64,000 bases of DNA from Salegentibacter mishustinae (GTDB lineage Bacteria; Bacteroidota; Bacteroidia; Flavobacteriales; Flavobacteriaceae), in NCBI RefSeq assembly GCF_002900095.1, contig NZ_LLKN01000002.1, positions 372,001 through 436,000 on the forward strand, written 5' to 3'. The position numbers and the translations under genes were made by a program. The stretch's first letter is position 1. Every line of letters begins with the position of its first letter. A model generated the notes under the pieces. That model saw nothing but the letters and a program-made list of their open reading frames with translations, was not told where the DNA came from and did no database searches. Below are positions 36,761-45,047 of this stretch, one piece after another.

Positions 36761-37337
36761 GAAAGTAGGTTTATTTTTTGGGACCTTCAATCCTATTCAT
36801 ATTGGTCACCTTATAATTGCCAACCACATGGCCGAATTTTCAGATTTAGACGAGGTTTGGCTGGTGGTCACACCCCATAATCCGCATAAAAAGAAAAATA
36901 CGCTTTTAGAAAATCATCACCGCCTGGAGATGGTTTATAAAGCCTGCGAAGGTTATGAGCATTTAAAGCCTTCTAATGCTGAATTTAGCCTGCCACAACC
37001 CAATTATACCAGTACCACCCTGGCACACCTTCAGGAGAAATATCCCACCAATGAGTTTTGCCCAATTATGGGAGAAGACAACCTGAAAACTTTCCATAAA
37101 TGGAAGAATTACGAGGTGATCTTAGAAAACCATGAAATTTATGTGTATCCTAGAATTTCTGGCGGAAAGGTTGAAAATGAATTTAAAGATCACCCTAAAA
37201 TTAAACGGATAGCAGCTCCTGTAGTAGAGATTTCTTCTACTTTCATTAGAAAATCGGTAAAGGAAGGGAAATTCATTAAACCCATGTTACCAGATTCGGT
37301 TTGGGATTATATTAAACTGATGAATTTCTTTAAATAG
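36753..37337 (+). CDS. nadD: Nicotinate-nucleotide adenylyltransferase
   Basis: NadD adenylates nicotinate mononucleotide in NAD synthesis. The 194-aa protein has GTFNPIHIGHL (10-20) with the HxGH nucleotidyltransferase motif and the C-terminal ISSTFIRKSVKEGK motif (a variant of SST.iR). The ATG at 36753 was preferred to 36741, since it gives MNRKVGLFFGTFNP and an 8-bp overlap with gmk. The kynurenine-pathway dioxygenase in this window feeds the same route. Confidence 0.95.
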   Translation: MNRKVGLFFGTFNPIHIGHLIIANHMAEFSDLDEVWLVVTPHNPHKKKNTLLENHHRLEMVYKACEGYEHLKPSNAEFSLPQPNYTSTTLAHLQEKYPTNEFCPIMGEDNLKTFHKWKNYEVILENHEIYVYPRISGGKVENEFKDHPKIKRIAAPVVEISSTFIRKSVKEGKFIKPMLPDSVWDYIKLMNFFK

Positions 37338-37357
37338 TCTTTAAGGCTTAAAAAACA

Positions 37358-37490
37358 AAAGACTGTTTAAAAATCTCATTTTAGCTGTTCGGGTTAGCTG
37401 ATTGAACCTACTTTTTTCATTGTGGAACTACAAGCTATAGGACGTCGACTGCCCTCAATGTAACAACCTCAAAAACTTTAAACAGTCTTT
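37358..37490. repeat. 133-bp element bounded by 14-bp perfect inverted repeats
   Basis: AAAGACTGTTTAAA (37358-37371) and TTTAAACAGTCTTT (37477-37490) are exact inverse copies at the two ends of a non-coding stretch between the convergent nadD and LysM genes. Inside there is no reading frame and little further symmetry. It may be a miniature transposable element or the two ends of a deleted insertion sequence. Termini as a simple terminator are unlikely at 105 bp apart. Confidence 0.5.
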
Positions 37491-37495
37491 AATCT

Positions 37496-37999
37496 TTATT
37501 TCTGCTCCAGGCGTGGAATTCGCAAAACCTGCCCTGGATATATCTTATTAGGATCTTTAAGCATTGGCTTATTAGCCTCAAAGATCATCGTATATTTATT
37601 AGCATCACCGTAATGCTCTTTTGCTATTTTACTTAAATTTTCGCCTCGTTCTACGGTATGAAAACTAGCTTCGGGCGCTTCAATTTTTACAGCTAACCTG
37701 TCGTCTACCTTCGCGATACCTTCAGAATTACCGATTACAAGCACTATTTTTTCACGAATAGCCTGGGAATCTGCCAGTCCATAAACTGTAGCGGTATTTC
37801 CTTCAATATTAATTACAGGATTTTCTACGGTTAAATCAAGACCTTTTATCGTTTCCAGAAGTTTCTCTGCCGCTTTCGCATTCTCCCTTCTTACTATTTC
37901 CTTTTTTGCTTCTGTTATTTCTATATGTTCTTCTTCTTTCTCCTTTTCTTTTCCAAAGATTTTCTCTCCGGCATCTTTTATAAATGAAAATATTCCCAT
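37496..37999 (-). CDS. BON-LysM domain protein (Kbp/YgaU-like)
   Basis: The 167-aa protein begins MGIFSFIKDAGEKIFGKEKE, has a BON domain (about 60-112) and a C-terminal LysM (about 115-165, HTVERGENLSKIAKEHYGD ... IYPGQVLRIP). This is the layout of Escherichia coli Kbp/YgaU, a cytoplasmic potassium-binding protein. There is no signal peptide. The start at 37999 was preferred to a longer frame whose first 42 residues do not resemble the family. Confidence 0.88.
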   Translation of the reverse strand: MGIFSFIKDAGEKIFGKEKEKEEEHIEITEAKKEIVRRENAKAAEKLLETIKGLDLTVENPVINIEGNTATVYGLADSQAIREKIVLVIGNSEGIAKVDDRLAVKIEAPEASFHTVERGENLSKIAKEHYGDANKYTMIFEANKPMLKDPNKIYPGQVLRIPRLEQK

Positions 38000-38110
38000 A
38001 AGTCTGATTACTAAGTTAGTAAAAAGAAAAGTACGAAAGAATATTTGTGTTCCGCATATATGAAAGCCTAAATTTTTGTTAGATTTTCTTACGAACAAGT
38101 ATAGAAAACA

Positions 38111-38150
38111 AAAACCGCAAACCACAACTAAATTGTGAGTTTGCGGTTTT
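38111..38150. terminator. Strong bidirectional hairpin in a divergent promoter region
   Basis: AAAACCGCAAAC (38111-38122) pairs fully with GTTTGCGGTTTT (38139-38150), and the stem extends by CACAA/TTGTG past a one-base bulge. Ts follow on both strands. It is terminator-like but lies between divergently transcribed genes. Confidence 0.65.
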
Positions 38151-38355
38151 CAAACTAAATAACCAACCAAAAAAACTAAGAAAATCCGTCTTTTTTTAAA
38201 AGAAGGACTCGTCGTCTATAAGACAACGCTCAAAAACCTTTAGAATTGCCGTAGACATAATTTATATATGTTAAATTTTTATCGGTATTTCTTAGATATT
38301 CCGCAAGAAATAGGTTTATAAACCCTGTCTCTTTAGATATACTTAGAAATTTGTT

Positions 38356-38363
38356 TATTTTTG
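38356..38363 (+). promoter_or_regulatory. gpsA -7 box
   Basis: TATTTTTG matches TAnnTTTG and ends 19 bp before the gpsA ATG. No TTG was found at the usual -33 distance. Confidence 0.45.
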
Positions 38364-38382
38364 AATTACAGAAAACCAACCT

Positions 38383-39378
38383 ATGGATAAATCTCCAAAG
38401 TTTGCCGTGATTGGCGGAGGTAGCTGGGCTACCGCGATTGTAAAGATGCTGAGTGAAAATGTAGATACCATTTACTGGTATATGCGTAGTAATTATGCCA
38501 TTGAGCATATTAGAAAACAGGAACACAACCCAAATTACCTTAGCTCGGTTGAGTTTGATATTAACCAGTTAGAACTGAGCAGTGATATCAATAAAACAGT
38601 AGCTGCAGCAGACTTTCTTATTTTCGCTATCCCATCGGCATTTGTAAAGCGAGAGTTAGATGCTTTAACGGTTTCCCTGGAAGATAAGATCATATTTTCG
38701 GCTATTAAAGGAATTGTTCCTGAAAGCAGCCTCATAGTAGGTGAGCATTTTGAAGAATATCATCACGTGCCGGCCGATAATATCGGGGTGATCACAGGGC
38801 CTTGTCACGCTGAAGAAGTAGCCCTGGAAAGGCTTTCTTACCTTACCATTGCCTGTACCGATGAGAAAAAGGCAAAGATCCTGGCCGATAATCTAAGCAG
38901 CGAATACATTAAGTGCAAATTAAGCGATGATGTAACCGGAACCGAATATGCAGCAATGCTGAAGAATATCTACGCCATTGCCGCCGGTATAGCGCACGGA
39001 TTGGGCTATGGAGACAACTTCCAGAGTGTATTGATGAGTAATGCCATAAAAGAGATGAAACGCTTTATCAAGAAAGTACATAGTATGAAGCGTAACATAA
39101 ACGATTCTGCTTACCTGGGAGATCTTCTTGTAACAGGATATTCCGTATTTAGCCGAAACCGTATGTTCGGGAATATGATTGGGAAAGGCTACACCGTAAA
39201 GAGCGCCCAAATGGAAATGAGTATGATTGCAGAAGGTTATTATGCTACCGAAAGTGCTTATAAAATTAATAAAGATAAAGGCGCGAAAACGCCCATAATA
39301 AACGCGGTATATGGGATTCTTTATGAAGGGAAAAACCCTAAAAAAGTAATTAAGAAACTGGCAGAAAAGCTTACTTAA
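38383..39378 (+). CDS. gpsA: NAD(P)-dependent glycerol-3-phosphate dehydrogenase
   Basis: GpsA reduces dihydroxyacetone phosphate to sn-glycerol-3-phosphate for phospholipid synthesis. The 331-aa protein has the dinucleotide-binding VIGGGSWATA (9-18), the GPCHAEEVA block, the catalytic-lysine region EYAAMLKNIYAIAAGI and the substrate-binding LGDLLVTGYSVFSRNRMFG. Normal length. It converges with a hypothetical gene, only 5 bp apart. Confidence 0.96.
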   Translation: MDKSPKFAVIGGGSWATAIVKMLSENVDTIYWYMRSNYAIEHIRKQEHNPNYLSSVEFDINQLELSSDINKTVAAADFLIFAIPSAFVKRELDALTVSLEDKIIFSAIKGIVPESSLIVGEHFEEYHHVPADNIGVITGPCHAEEVALERLSYLTIACTDEKKAKILADNLSSEYIKCKLSDDVTGTEYAAMLKNIYAIAAGIAHGLGYGDNFQSVLMSNAIKEMKRFIKKVHSMKRNINDSAYLGDLLVTGYSVFSRNRMFGNMIGKGYTVKSAQMEMSMIAEGYYATESAYKINKDKGAKTPIINAVYGILYEGKNPKKVIKKLAEKLT

Positions 39379-39383
39379 GCCTA

Positions 39384-39779
39384 TTATTCGGCTAAAACTC
39401 CTTTATTTGGGATAATAGGAATTTCACGTAAAGCTTTTTCGTTTACGCTATTTTTTCTGAATAAATATTTCTTTTCAAACATTTTACCATCAGCAAAAAA
39501 AGTAACCTGGAATTGGTTATTAAGGGCGAGCACTTCTTCCTGGATAAATTCAATTTTAGCAAAAGACTTAGAGGGAAGTTTTTCCAGCTTATGGCGTATA
39601 ACAGAGGTTTCTTTCTTATTATCATAGCCTTTACTTACAATTAAAGCCATCTCAATAGCTTCGTCCCTATCGTTTATAAGATAAGCGTTCCACTCCTCTA
39701 CTTTAAAAGACTCATTATAGACCTTTACGGCCGCCACATATACGTTTTCTACTTCAGGTATGTCAATATCTTTCTTCAC
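39384..39779 (-). CDS. Conserved hypothetical protein, GTG start
   Basis: The 131-aa soluble protein has no recognised domain. It begins KKDIDIPEVENVYVAAVKVY and is rich in strands, with a central VIRHKLEKLPSKSFAKIEF. The start is GTG at 39779, whose G is shared with the TAG stop of an upstream 55-aa membrane protein (TAGTG), so the two are translationally coupled and probably work together. I know no function. Confidence 0.75.
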   Translation of the reverse strand: MKKDIDIPEVENVYVAAVKVYNESFKVEEWNAYLINDRDEAIEMALIVSKGYDNKKETSVIRHKLEKLPSKSFAKIEFIQEEVLALNNQFQVTFFADGKMFEKKYLFRKNSVNEKALREIPIIPNKGVLAE

Positions 39780-39946
39780 TAATCTTCTATCTTATTTTTA
39801 GCCCATCTGTACAATCCCCATAAAATTATTGCAGCTACCCCTAATAAAATCGCACCTAATGCAAATTCAATTATTTTTACAGCTACCAAAATAATAATAA
39901 CTGCAAGCGCAAGAATACCAATAATAATTAATCCAGTTCTATTCAT
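39779..39946 (-). CDS. 55-aa single-gene membrane protein coupled to the 131-aa protein
   Basis: From the ATG at 39946 the minus strand encodes 55 residues, MNRTGLIIIGILALAVIIIL onward. Two hydrophobic helices (about 5-22 and 28-43) are followed by the basic tail LYRWAKNKIED. Its TAG stop overlaps the GTG of the downstream 131-aa gene. Hydrophobic profile, charged ends and exact overlap all support a real gene. No family was recognised. Confidence 0.7.
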   Translation of the reverse strand: MNRTGLIIIGILALAVIIILVAVKIIEFALGAILLGVAAIILWGLYRWAKNKIED

Positions 39947-39991
39947 AATTCACTTGTATTAAGCTCTGGATTTTGCGCCAGAATTTTTTAG

Positions 39992-41011
39992 TTAAAATGA
40001 GGATTTGAACTGCTCAAGAAATCTAATATCGTTTTCATAGAACATTCTAATATCACCAATTTGATAAAGCAACATGGCTATACGTTCTATTCCCATCCCA
40101 AAAGCAAAACCCGAATATTCTGTTGGATCTATATCACAGTTTCTAAGCACATTTGGGTCTACCATTCCGCAGCCCATAATCTCTAACCAACCGGTTCCCT
40201 TTGTAATTCGGTAATCGGTTTCGGTTTCCAGCCCCCAGTAAATATCTACCTCAGCACTTGGCTCGGTAAATGGAAAATAAGAAGGTCTTAATCTAATTTT
40301 AGACTTGCCAAAGAGTTGTTCTGTAAAATAAAGCAGGGTTTGTTTTAGATCGGCAAAACTTACGTTCTTGTCAATATAAAGTCCTTCCACCTGATGAAAA
40401 ATACAGTGGGAACGTGAAGAAATCGCTTCGTTTCTAAAAACCCTTCCCGGAGAAATTGTTCTAATTGGTGGTTTGTTATTTTCCATATATCGCACCTGTA
40501 CCGAAGAGGTATGGGTACGCAATAAAATATCTGGATCTGTCTGAATAAAAAAGGTATCCTGCATATCGCGTGCCGGGTGATATTCTGGCAAATTAAGCGC
40601 GGTAAAGTTATGCCAGTCATCTTCCATTTCGGGTCCTTCAGAAACATTGAAACCAATGTTAGAAAAGATCTCTATAATCTGGTTTTTAACGATAGAAATA
40701 GGATGTCTTGAGCCAATTTCAATAGGTTCTCCCGGTCTTGAAAGATCACCGTAAACTCCCTTTTCTTCCTGTTTGCTTTCCAGGTTTTCTTTCAACTCAG
40801 CAACTTTGGCCTCAGAGGCCTTTTTAAGCGAGTTTACCGCCTGGCCAAATTCCTTTTTTTGCTCGTTAGGTACTTCTTTGAAAGAAGCGAAGAAATCGTT
40901 TAAAATTCCCTTTTTTCCCAGGTATTTAATTCTGAATGCTTCTACTTCTTTAGCCGATTCGGTTTTAAAAGCTTCTACTTCAGCTATATGTTGCTTAATT
41001 TTATCTATCAT
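39992..41011 (-). CDS. pheS: Phenylalanyl-tRNA synthetase alpha subunit
   Basis: PheS forms the alpha2beta2 enzyme that charges tRNA-Phe. The 339-aa protein has an N-terminal coiled coil (about 1-90), then the class II catalytic core: [34 protein letters not shown], the motif 2 region [10 protein letters not shown] and the motif 3 [17 protein letters not shown]. Length and order are normal. The pheT beta subunit is not in this window. A -7 box, TAAATTTG (41043-41036), precedes it by 24 bp. Confidence 0.97.
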   Translation of the reverse strand: MIDKIKQHIAEVEAFKTESAKEVEAFRIKYLGKKGILNDFFASFKEVPNEQKKEFGQAVNSLKKASEAKVAELKENLESKQEEKGVYGDLSRPGEPIEIGSRHPISIVKNQIIEIFSNIGFNVSEGPEMEDDWHNFTALNLPEYHPARDMQDTFFIQTDPDILLRTHTSSVQVRYMENNKPPIRTISPGRVFRNEAISSRSHCIFHQVEGLYIDKNVSFADLKQTLLYFTEQLFGKSKIRLRPSYFPFTEPSAEVDIYWGLETETDYRITKGTGWLEIMGCGMVDPNVLRNCDIDPTEYSGFAFGMGIERIAMLLYQIGDIRMFYENDIRFLEQFKSSF

Positions 41012-41077
41012 GAGATCCTTTTCTTTTCAGAAGGGCAAATTTAGTAAAAATGTAGTTTTAGGCAGCACGTGGCGCCT

Positions 41078-41434
41078 TTAATCTATGTACTCGTTATTGA
41101 TAAAATAATTTACAATTGCTTCCTTCATTAAAACCGATTGCTCACCGGCCTTAAGCGTAGGTAATTGTTCCAAAATCTTATAATGTGGCCAGCCATCTTC
41201 ATCAAAATAATCAAATTCATAATAACCGTATGGTTCCAGCAAACGGCAAATAGCAATATGCATTAGATCTATTTTATGATCTTTTTTAAATTTTCTATGA
41301 GGCTGCCCCAATTCCTGAACACCAATTACATAAATTATCGCATCCAGATCCATTGATTCTCCATCGGCAAACTGGTTAGAAAGCTTTTTTTGCAAACCAT
41401 CCCATCTACCTTTCAAATTTTCGTCTCGTGTCAT
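41078..41434 (-). CDS. Conserved hypothetical protein
   Basis: The 118-aa soluble protein contains DAIIYVIGVQELGQPHRKFKK, then HIAICRLLEPYGYYEF and the segment DEDGWPHYKI. It is typical of small conserved Bacteroidota proteins without a named function. The ATG at 41434 is preferred to the GTG at 41440, because that GTG lies in a -7 box (TATCTTTG, 41447-41440) ending five bases before the ATG. The message is probably leaderless. Confidence 0.7.
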   Translation of the reverse strand: MTRDENLKGRWDGLQKKLSNQFADGESMDLDAIIYVIGVQELGQPHRKFKKDHKIDLMHIAICRLLEPYGYYEFDYFDEDGWPHYKILEQLPTLKAGEQSVLMKEAIVNYFINNEYID

Positions 41435-41439
41435 GCCCA

Positions 41440-41447
41440 CAAAGATA
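41440..41447 (-). promoter_or_regulatory. -7 box TATCTTTG, leaderless arrangement
   Basis: An exact TAnnTTTG on the minus strand, five bases before the ATG at 41434. No TTG at the normal -33 distance was seen. Confidence 0.5.
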
Positions 41448-41563
41448 ATATCTTACTTTTTGAATTAACCCTCTGGAGACACTTAAAATGTTAGTCCACC
41501 TTCTATACAAAATCATAGTTTTATTCACTATAAGATATAGGAAGCTTACCACTGGTATTTTAC

Positions 41564-41571
41564 TATATTTG
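41564..41571 (+). promoter_or_regulatory. -7 box TATATTTG of cvpA, leaderless arrangement
   Basis: An exact TAnnTTTG four bases before the cvpA ATG at 41576. Confidence 0.5.
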
Positions 41572-41575
41572 AAAC

Positions 41576-42121
41576 ATGAATACAGTAGACATCGTCCTGG
41601 CCTTACTTCTGCTTTATGGGCTCGTTAGAGGATTTTTTAGAGGGCTTTTGGCCGAGATCGCTTCCCTGGTGGGCATAGTAGCCGGAATTTACGGCGCTAT
41701 TCATTTCTCATATATTTTAAGCGATTTCTTTTCTGAAAATATGAATTGGGATTCAGAATATGTAAACCTAATCGCATTTGCCATCACTTTTGTTCTTATT
41801 GTTTTTCTAATCTCGCTGGCAGGAAAGATTTTAACTAAAATGGCCGGTTTTGCCGCGCTGGGCATCGTAAATAAATTACTAGGCGCCGGTTTCGGATTAT
41901 TAAAAATGGCTTTTATAGCCAGTGTAATAATTATGTTTTTTGCAGCTACCAATGAAGAGATAGAACTGGTTAGCAAAGAAAAACTTGAAGACTCTAAACT
42001 GTATGCTCCGGTTAGAGTTATTGCGCCAGCAGTGCTTCCTTCAATCTTAAGAGAAGCCAGGGAAAGAGACCTGCTGGATGATGAAAGTGAACTTTTTGAA
42101 AATAAAAAAGAGGAAGTCTAA
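41576..42121 (+). CDS. cvpA: CvpA family membrane protein
   Basis: The 181-aa protein has four membrane helices with the CvpA opening (VDIVLALLLLYGLVRGFFRG, then LLAEIASLVGIVAGIYGA) and a C-terminal soluble tail. CvpA homologues affect colicin V production, biofilm and envelope stress, and the molecular role is unclear. The stop codon is inside the stem of a strong terminator. It converges with the SulP gene. Confidence 0.9.
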   Translation: MNTVDIVLALLLLYGLVRGFFRGLLAEIASLVGIVAGIYGAIHFSYILSDFFSENMNWDSEYVNLIAFAITFVLIVFLISLAGKILTKMAGFAALGIVNKLLGAGFGLLKMAFIASVIIMFFAATNEEIELVSKEKLEDSKLYAPVRVIAPAVLPSILREARERDLLDDESELFENKKEEV

Positions 42122-42139
42122 AGTATAGACTTCCTCTTT
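42107..42139 (+). terminator. cvpA terminator overlapping its stop codon
   Basis: AAAGAGGAAGTCTA (42107-42120) and TAGACTTCCTCTTT (42126-42139) form a perfect 14-bp stem with a 5-nt loop. The TAA stop of cvpA lies at the loop boundary. Confidence 0.75.
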
Positions 42140-42165
42140 GCAAAATTAGCTTTTGGCTTAAAGTT

Positions 42166-43725
42166 CTAAAGCGGAACGTCCAGGCCAAAATATCTTCTAA
42201 AGCTATCGGGATTGGTAACTTCTCCTCTACCGGAAACCAGTTTAATGGTAATATCCTTACGTTTTGCTTTTACAGCAAATTCATCCAGAATTTCTAAAAC
42301 ATCATAATCCAGCACTTTGGTCTTCCTAACATCAATCAATACGGTAGAACCATCGGGTATATCGTTCAATTCTCTTAAAATAGCACCTTTGTTCAGGAAA
42401 GAAAGCTCCTCTGCAAGGGTAATTTTATAGTTACCATCATTATTTTCATAACCTTCTTTATGCAAGAAGTGAGAGTTTTTATAGCTATTAATTAAAATAA
42501 CACCTATACCAACTGCCAAACCAAGCCCTATTCCCATTAGAAGGTCTAAAAATACCACCCCAAGAATAGTAACTATAAAAGGAAGAAATTGTCCCTTCCC
42601 TAATTTAAACATTTGCTTAAATAAAGCCGGTTTAGCCAACTTATAGCCCACCAGTAGAAGAACTGCGGCAAGTACAGCCAAAGGAATCATATTCAATACG
42701 GTTGGAATAGCAATAATGGAGAAAAGAATAAGAAAACCGTGTAAAATGGCAGACATTTTTGTTCTACCTCCAGATTGAGCATTGGTAGAACTTCTTACAA
42801 TTACCTGGGTAACCGGTAAACCACCAATAAGTCCGGAAATCATATTACCGGCTCCCTGTGCATATAGCTCACGGTTAGTGTTGGTTGTTCTTTTTAACGG
42901 GTCTATTTTATCTATAGCTTCAACACTTAATAAAGTTTCCAAACTGGCTACAATAGCAATGGTTACTGCAACAACCCATACTTCAGAATTTGCGATCTCA
43001 GCAAAGTTAGGCATAGAGAATTGCCCAAAGAAAGAGGCGGCACTATCTGGCACCGGTACGGTTACCAATTGAAAATCCTGGATCCCAAAAACTGGACCAT
43101 CTACTACAATATAGTAAACTACCCCCATAGCAACGGCTACTAGAGGTCCCGGAACAATGCTAAATATTTTACTCTTTTTAGTAAGAACTTTTTCCCATAA
43201 TAGTAAGATTGCCAGGGCAACAAGAGTGATTAATATACTACCGTAATGAAGGTTATCAGCAATTTTACTTAACGCAGAACCAATTCCGCCATCAATGGAA
43301 AAAATTTCCAGATCACTGGAAAAGCCTAAAACGTTTGGAATTTGTGAAATTGCAATGGTAATACCTATACCGGCGAGCATACCTTTAATTACCGAAGAAG
43401 GGAAATAATACCCAATAATCCCGGCTTTTAAAGCTCCCATTACTATTTGAAGAAGTCCTGCTATTACCACAGCAACCAAAAATATTTCATAGCTGCCAAG
43501 TGATTGAATGGCGCTTAAAACAATTACTGCAAGGCCTGCTGCGGGACCACTTACCCCAAGTTGAGAATTTGAAATACTACCTACCACGATACCTCCAACC
43601 ATACCGGCAATTAAACCGGCAAACAATGGAGCTCCACTGGCAAGTGCAATTCCTAAACACAACGGAATAGCTACAAAAAATACTACAATACTTGCTGGGA
43701 AATCTTTATTAAGATGTTTAAACAT
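42166..43725 (-). CDS. SulP-family anion transporter with STAS domain
   Basis: The 519-aa protein has about 11-12 membrane helices, beginning with the SulP pattern VVFFVAIPLCLGIALASGAP, then VSGPAAGLAVIVLSAI and LPVTQVIVRSSTNAQSGGRT. A C-terminal STAS domain (about 440-515, VLIDVRKTKVLDYDVLEILD) follows. SulP proteins carry sulfate, bicarbonate or other anions. A carbonic anhydrase, often adjacent in relatives, is not seen here. The 5-prime leader holds a nested inverted repeat. Confidence 0.92.
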   Translation of the reverse strand: MFKHLNKDFPASIVVFFVAIPLCLGIALASGAPLFAGLIAGMVGGIVVGSISNSQLGVSGPAAGLAVIVLSAIQSLGSYEIFLVAVVIAGLLQIVMGALKAGIIGYYFPSSVIKGMLAGIGITIAISQIPNVLGFSSDLEIFSIDGGIGSALSKIADNLHYGSILITLVALAILLLWEKVLTKKSKIFSIVPGPLVAVAMGVVYYIVVDGPVFGIQDFQLVTVPVPDSAASFFGQFSMPNFAEIANSEVWVVAVTIAIVASLETLLSVEAIDKIDPLKRTTNTNRELYAQGAGNMISGLIGGLPVTQVIVRSSTNAQSGGRTKMSAILHGFLILFSIIAIPTVLNMIPLAVLAAVLLLVGYKLAKPALFKQMFKLGKGQFLPFIVTILGVVFLDLLMGIGLGLAVGIGVILINSYKNSHFLHKEGYENNDGNYKITLAEELSFLNKGAILRELNDIPDGSTVLIDVRKTKVLDYDVLEILDEFAVKAKRKDITIKLVSGRGEVTNPDSFRRYFGLDVPL

Positions 43726-43744
43726 ATAAAACGCTTTATGAAGT

Positions 43745-43808
43745 TGAGATCAATTATTCAGGAATTAATATACCTGAAGTTGGTTTTAAACGAATTGTAT
43801 TGATCTCA
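43745..43808 (-). promoter_or_regulatory. Nested inverted repeats upstream of the SulP gene
   Basis: TGAGATCAAT (43745-43754) pairs with ATTGATCTCA (43799-43808), and inside them TTCAGG (43757-43762) pairs with CCTGAA (43773-43778). The structure begins 20 bp before the SulP ATG. It could be a structured leader or an operator. I recognise no known riboswitch class. Confidence 0.4.
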
Positions 43809-43928
43809 GTAATCTAATTTTTAAATAATCGAATAGAATTTTTGACACAAAAAGACTTTAATATCAAGGTGTGTTCTCTACAAAAAATTGCAGAAAGCTT
43901 ATAAAAATTCAGTAAAAGTTAAATTAGA

Positions 43929-44219
43929 TTATGCGCTTTTGGGCGGTGGGCAAATAACATCCAGGAACACTATTGGATAGCTTTCTGTATAAATGTCTTC
44001 GGTATGTGTATGTTCCTGTAGATACTGTATACTAATATAATTTGAATGATGTTCCTCCAGATTAAATTCCAGATTGATCTCATTTTTTGAAGAACTTTCT
44101 TCTTCATTTACATTAAATGCAAAAGAAACATCTACAGAATTATCAATATAGGCTACAATACTTGGAGTTGCGATAAACGCCATAAATACGAAGGTTAGTA
44201 TGTAAGCCATTCTTTTCAT
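43929..44219 (-). CDS. Small secreted or membrane-anchored hypothetical protein
   Basis: The 96-aa product has an N-terminal hydrophobic segment (MAYILTFVFMAFIATPSIVA) acting as signal or anchor, an acidic middle and the C-terminal ending DVICPPPKSA with a single Cys. I do not recognise a family. It lies 204 bp upstream of the SulP gene in the same direction. Its -7 box TATTTTTG (44232-44225) ends five bases before the ATG, again a leaderless layout. Confidence 0.65.
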   Translation of the reverse strand: MKRMAYILTFVFMAFIATPSIVAYIDNSVDVSFAFNVNEEESSSKNEINLEFNLEEHHSNYISIQYLQEHTHTEDIYTESYPIVFLDVICPPPKSA

Positions 44220-44224
44220 AACGG

Positions 44225-44232
44225 CAAAAATA
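44225..44232 (-). promoter_or_regulatory. -7 box TATTTTTG, leaderless arrangement
   Basis: A match to TAnnTTTG on the minus strand, five bases before the ATG at 44219. Confidence 0.45.
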
Positions 44233-44296
44233 CTAAGAAATGCTTCTAACTAAAAAGAAAACTCATACTTTAATGTAAAACTAGCATCAATATTCC

Positions 44297-45046
44297 TTAT
44301 AGTCGCTTCAAATAATTATTTTCTATCCATCCCTGTGTCCCGTTAGGAAGCTCTATTTTCACCCATTCCTGGTAATCTTCAAGAACCCTGGTTTTAGTAC
44401 CCGCGTGAAGACTAAATGCAGCCTCTCCCCGTGGTGATGGCTCATTTTTTACCGGAGCTTCTTCTGCAAAAATTATAGCAAATTGATTATTAAACTGAAT
44501 TTCCTGTTGCTGAAATGCGAAAAACACTGAAATGCCACCTAAGAGAAAAACAAATATCGCTACTCCAAAAAAGATGCGCTTTTGCAAAGAATTTCGGCTG
44601 AAATAATAAAGTAAAAATAAAATCACAAAAGTTATTGACAGGGCGATAGCCAGGTAAGCCCAGGTATTATAGGAAAAAGTAGAAATTAAACTATTAAATT
44701 TCTTCTGAAAACCAGTTTCTTCGTTCACCGGAATATCATCAACAGTCGTACTTCGTGCAAATTCTATATTGTTTTGCACATCTTCATCTGTAGGATCTAA
44801 CTGAAGCGCTTTTTCAAAATAATAAATACTGGAGGCTACATTATTTAGTTTATAATGTGCATTCCCAAGGTTATAATAAATCGCCACCGAAGTCTCCCCG
44901 TTCTCAAGAATCTTCTCATATTTGGTTATGGCAGTTTCAAAATCCTCGTTTGCATAGGCATTATTAGCCTCTTCAAAAAGCTCTGGGTTTTGAGCCTGCG
45001 CCAAAGTCGATAAAAATAGGAGTAATATAAATACCTGTTTTTTCAT
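44297..45046 (-). CDS. batE: BatE: TPR and SH3-like membrane protein
   Basis: The 249-aa protein has a signal peptide (ending LAQAQ), tetratricopeptide units (FEEANNAYANEDFETAITKY and YNLGNAHYKLNNVASSIYYF), two membrane helices in the middle, and a C-terminal bacterial SH3-like domain ending GTQGWIENNYLKRL. It is the last gene of the Bat operon, one base after batD. Bat proteins were named for aerotolerance in Bacteroides fragilis, where they affect envelope and oxidative-stress fitness. The biochemical role is not settled. The start at 45046 removes six atypical residues. Confidence 0.88.
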   Translation of the reverse strand: MKKQVFILLLFLSTLAQAQNPELFEEANNAYANEDFETAITKYEKILENGETSVAIYYNLGNAHYKLNNVASSIYYFEKALQLDPTDEDVQNNIEFARSTTVDDIPVNEETGFQKKFNSLISTFSYNTWAYLAIALSITFVILFLLYYFSRNSLQKRIFFGVAIFVFLLGGISVFFAFQQQEIQFNNQFAIIFAEEAPVKNEPSPRGEAAFSLHAGTKTRVLEDYQEWVKIELPNGTQGWIENNYLKRL

Positions 45047-45047
45047 A

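Larger units (their letters stand above)
38000..38382. other. 383-bp divergent intergenic region
   Basis: Between the BON-LysM gene and gpsA there is no supported gene. It contains the strong hairpin at 38111-38150, a short inverted repeat near 38210-38225 and the gpsA -7 box. The hairpin has T runs on both sides, although neither flanking gene should end here. A minus-strand reading frame across the gpsA start looks like a shadow. Confidence 0.5.

Noticed and set aside
38230-38526. 98-aa minus-strand frame across the gpsA start
   Set aside because: It overlaps the well-supported gpsA start and its -7 box. Composition is unlike neighbouring genes.
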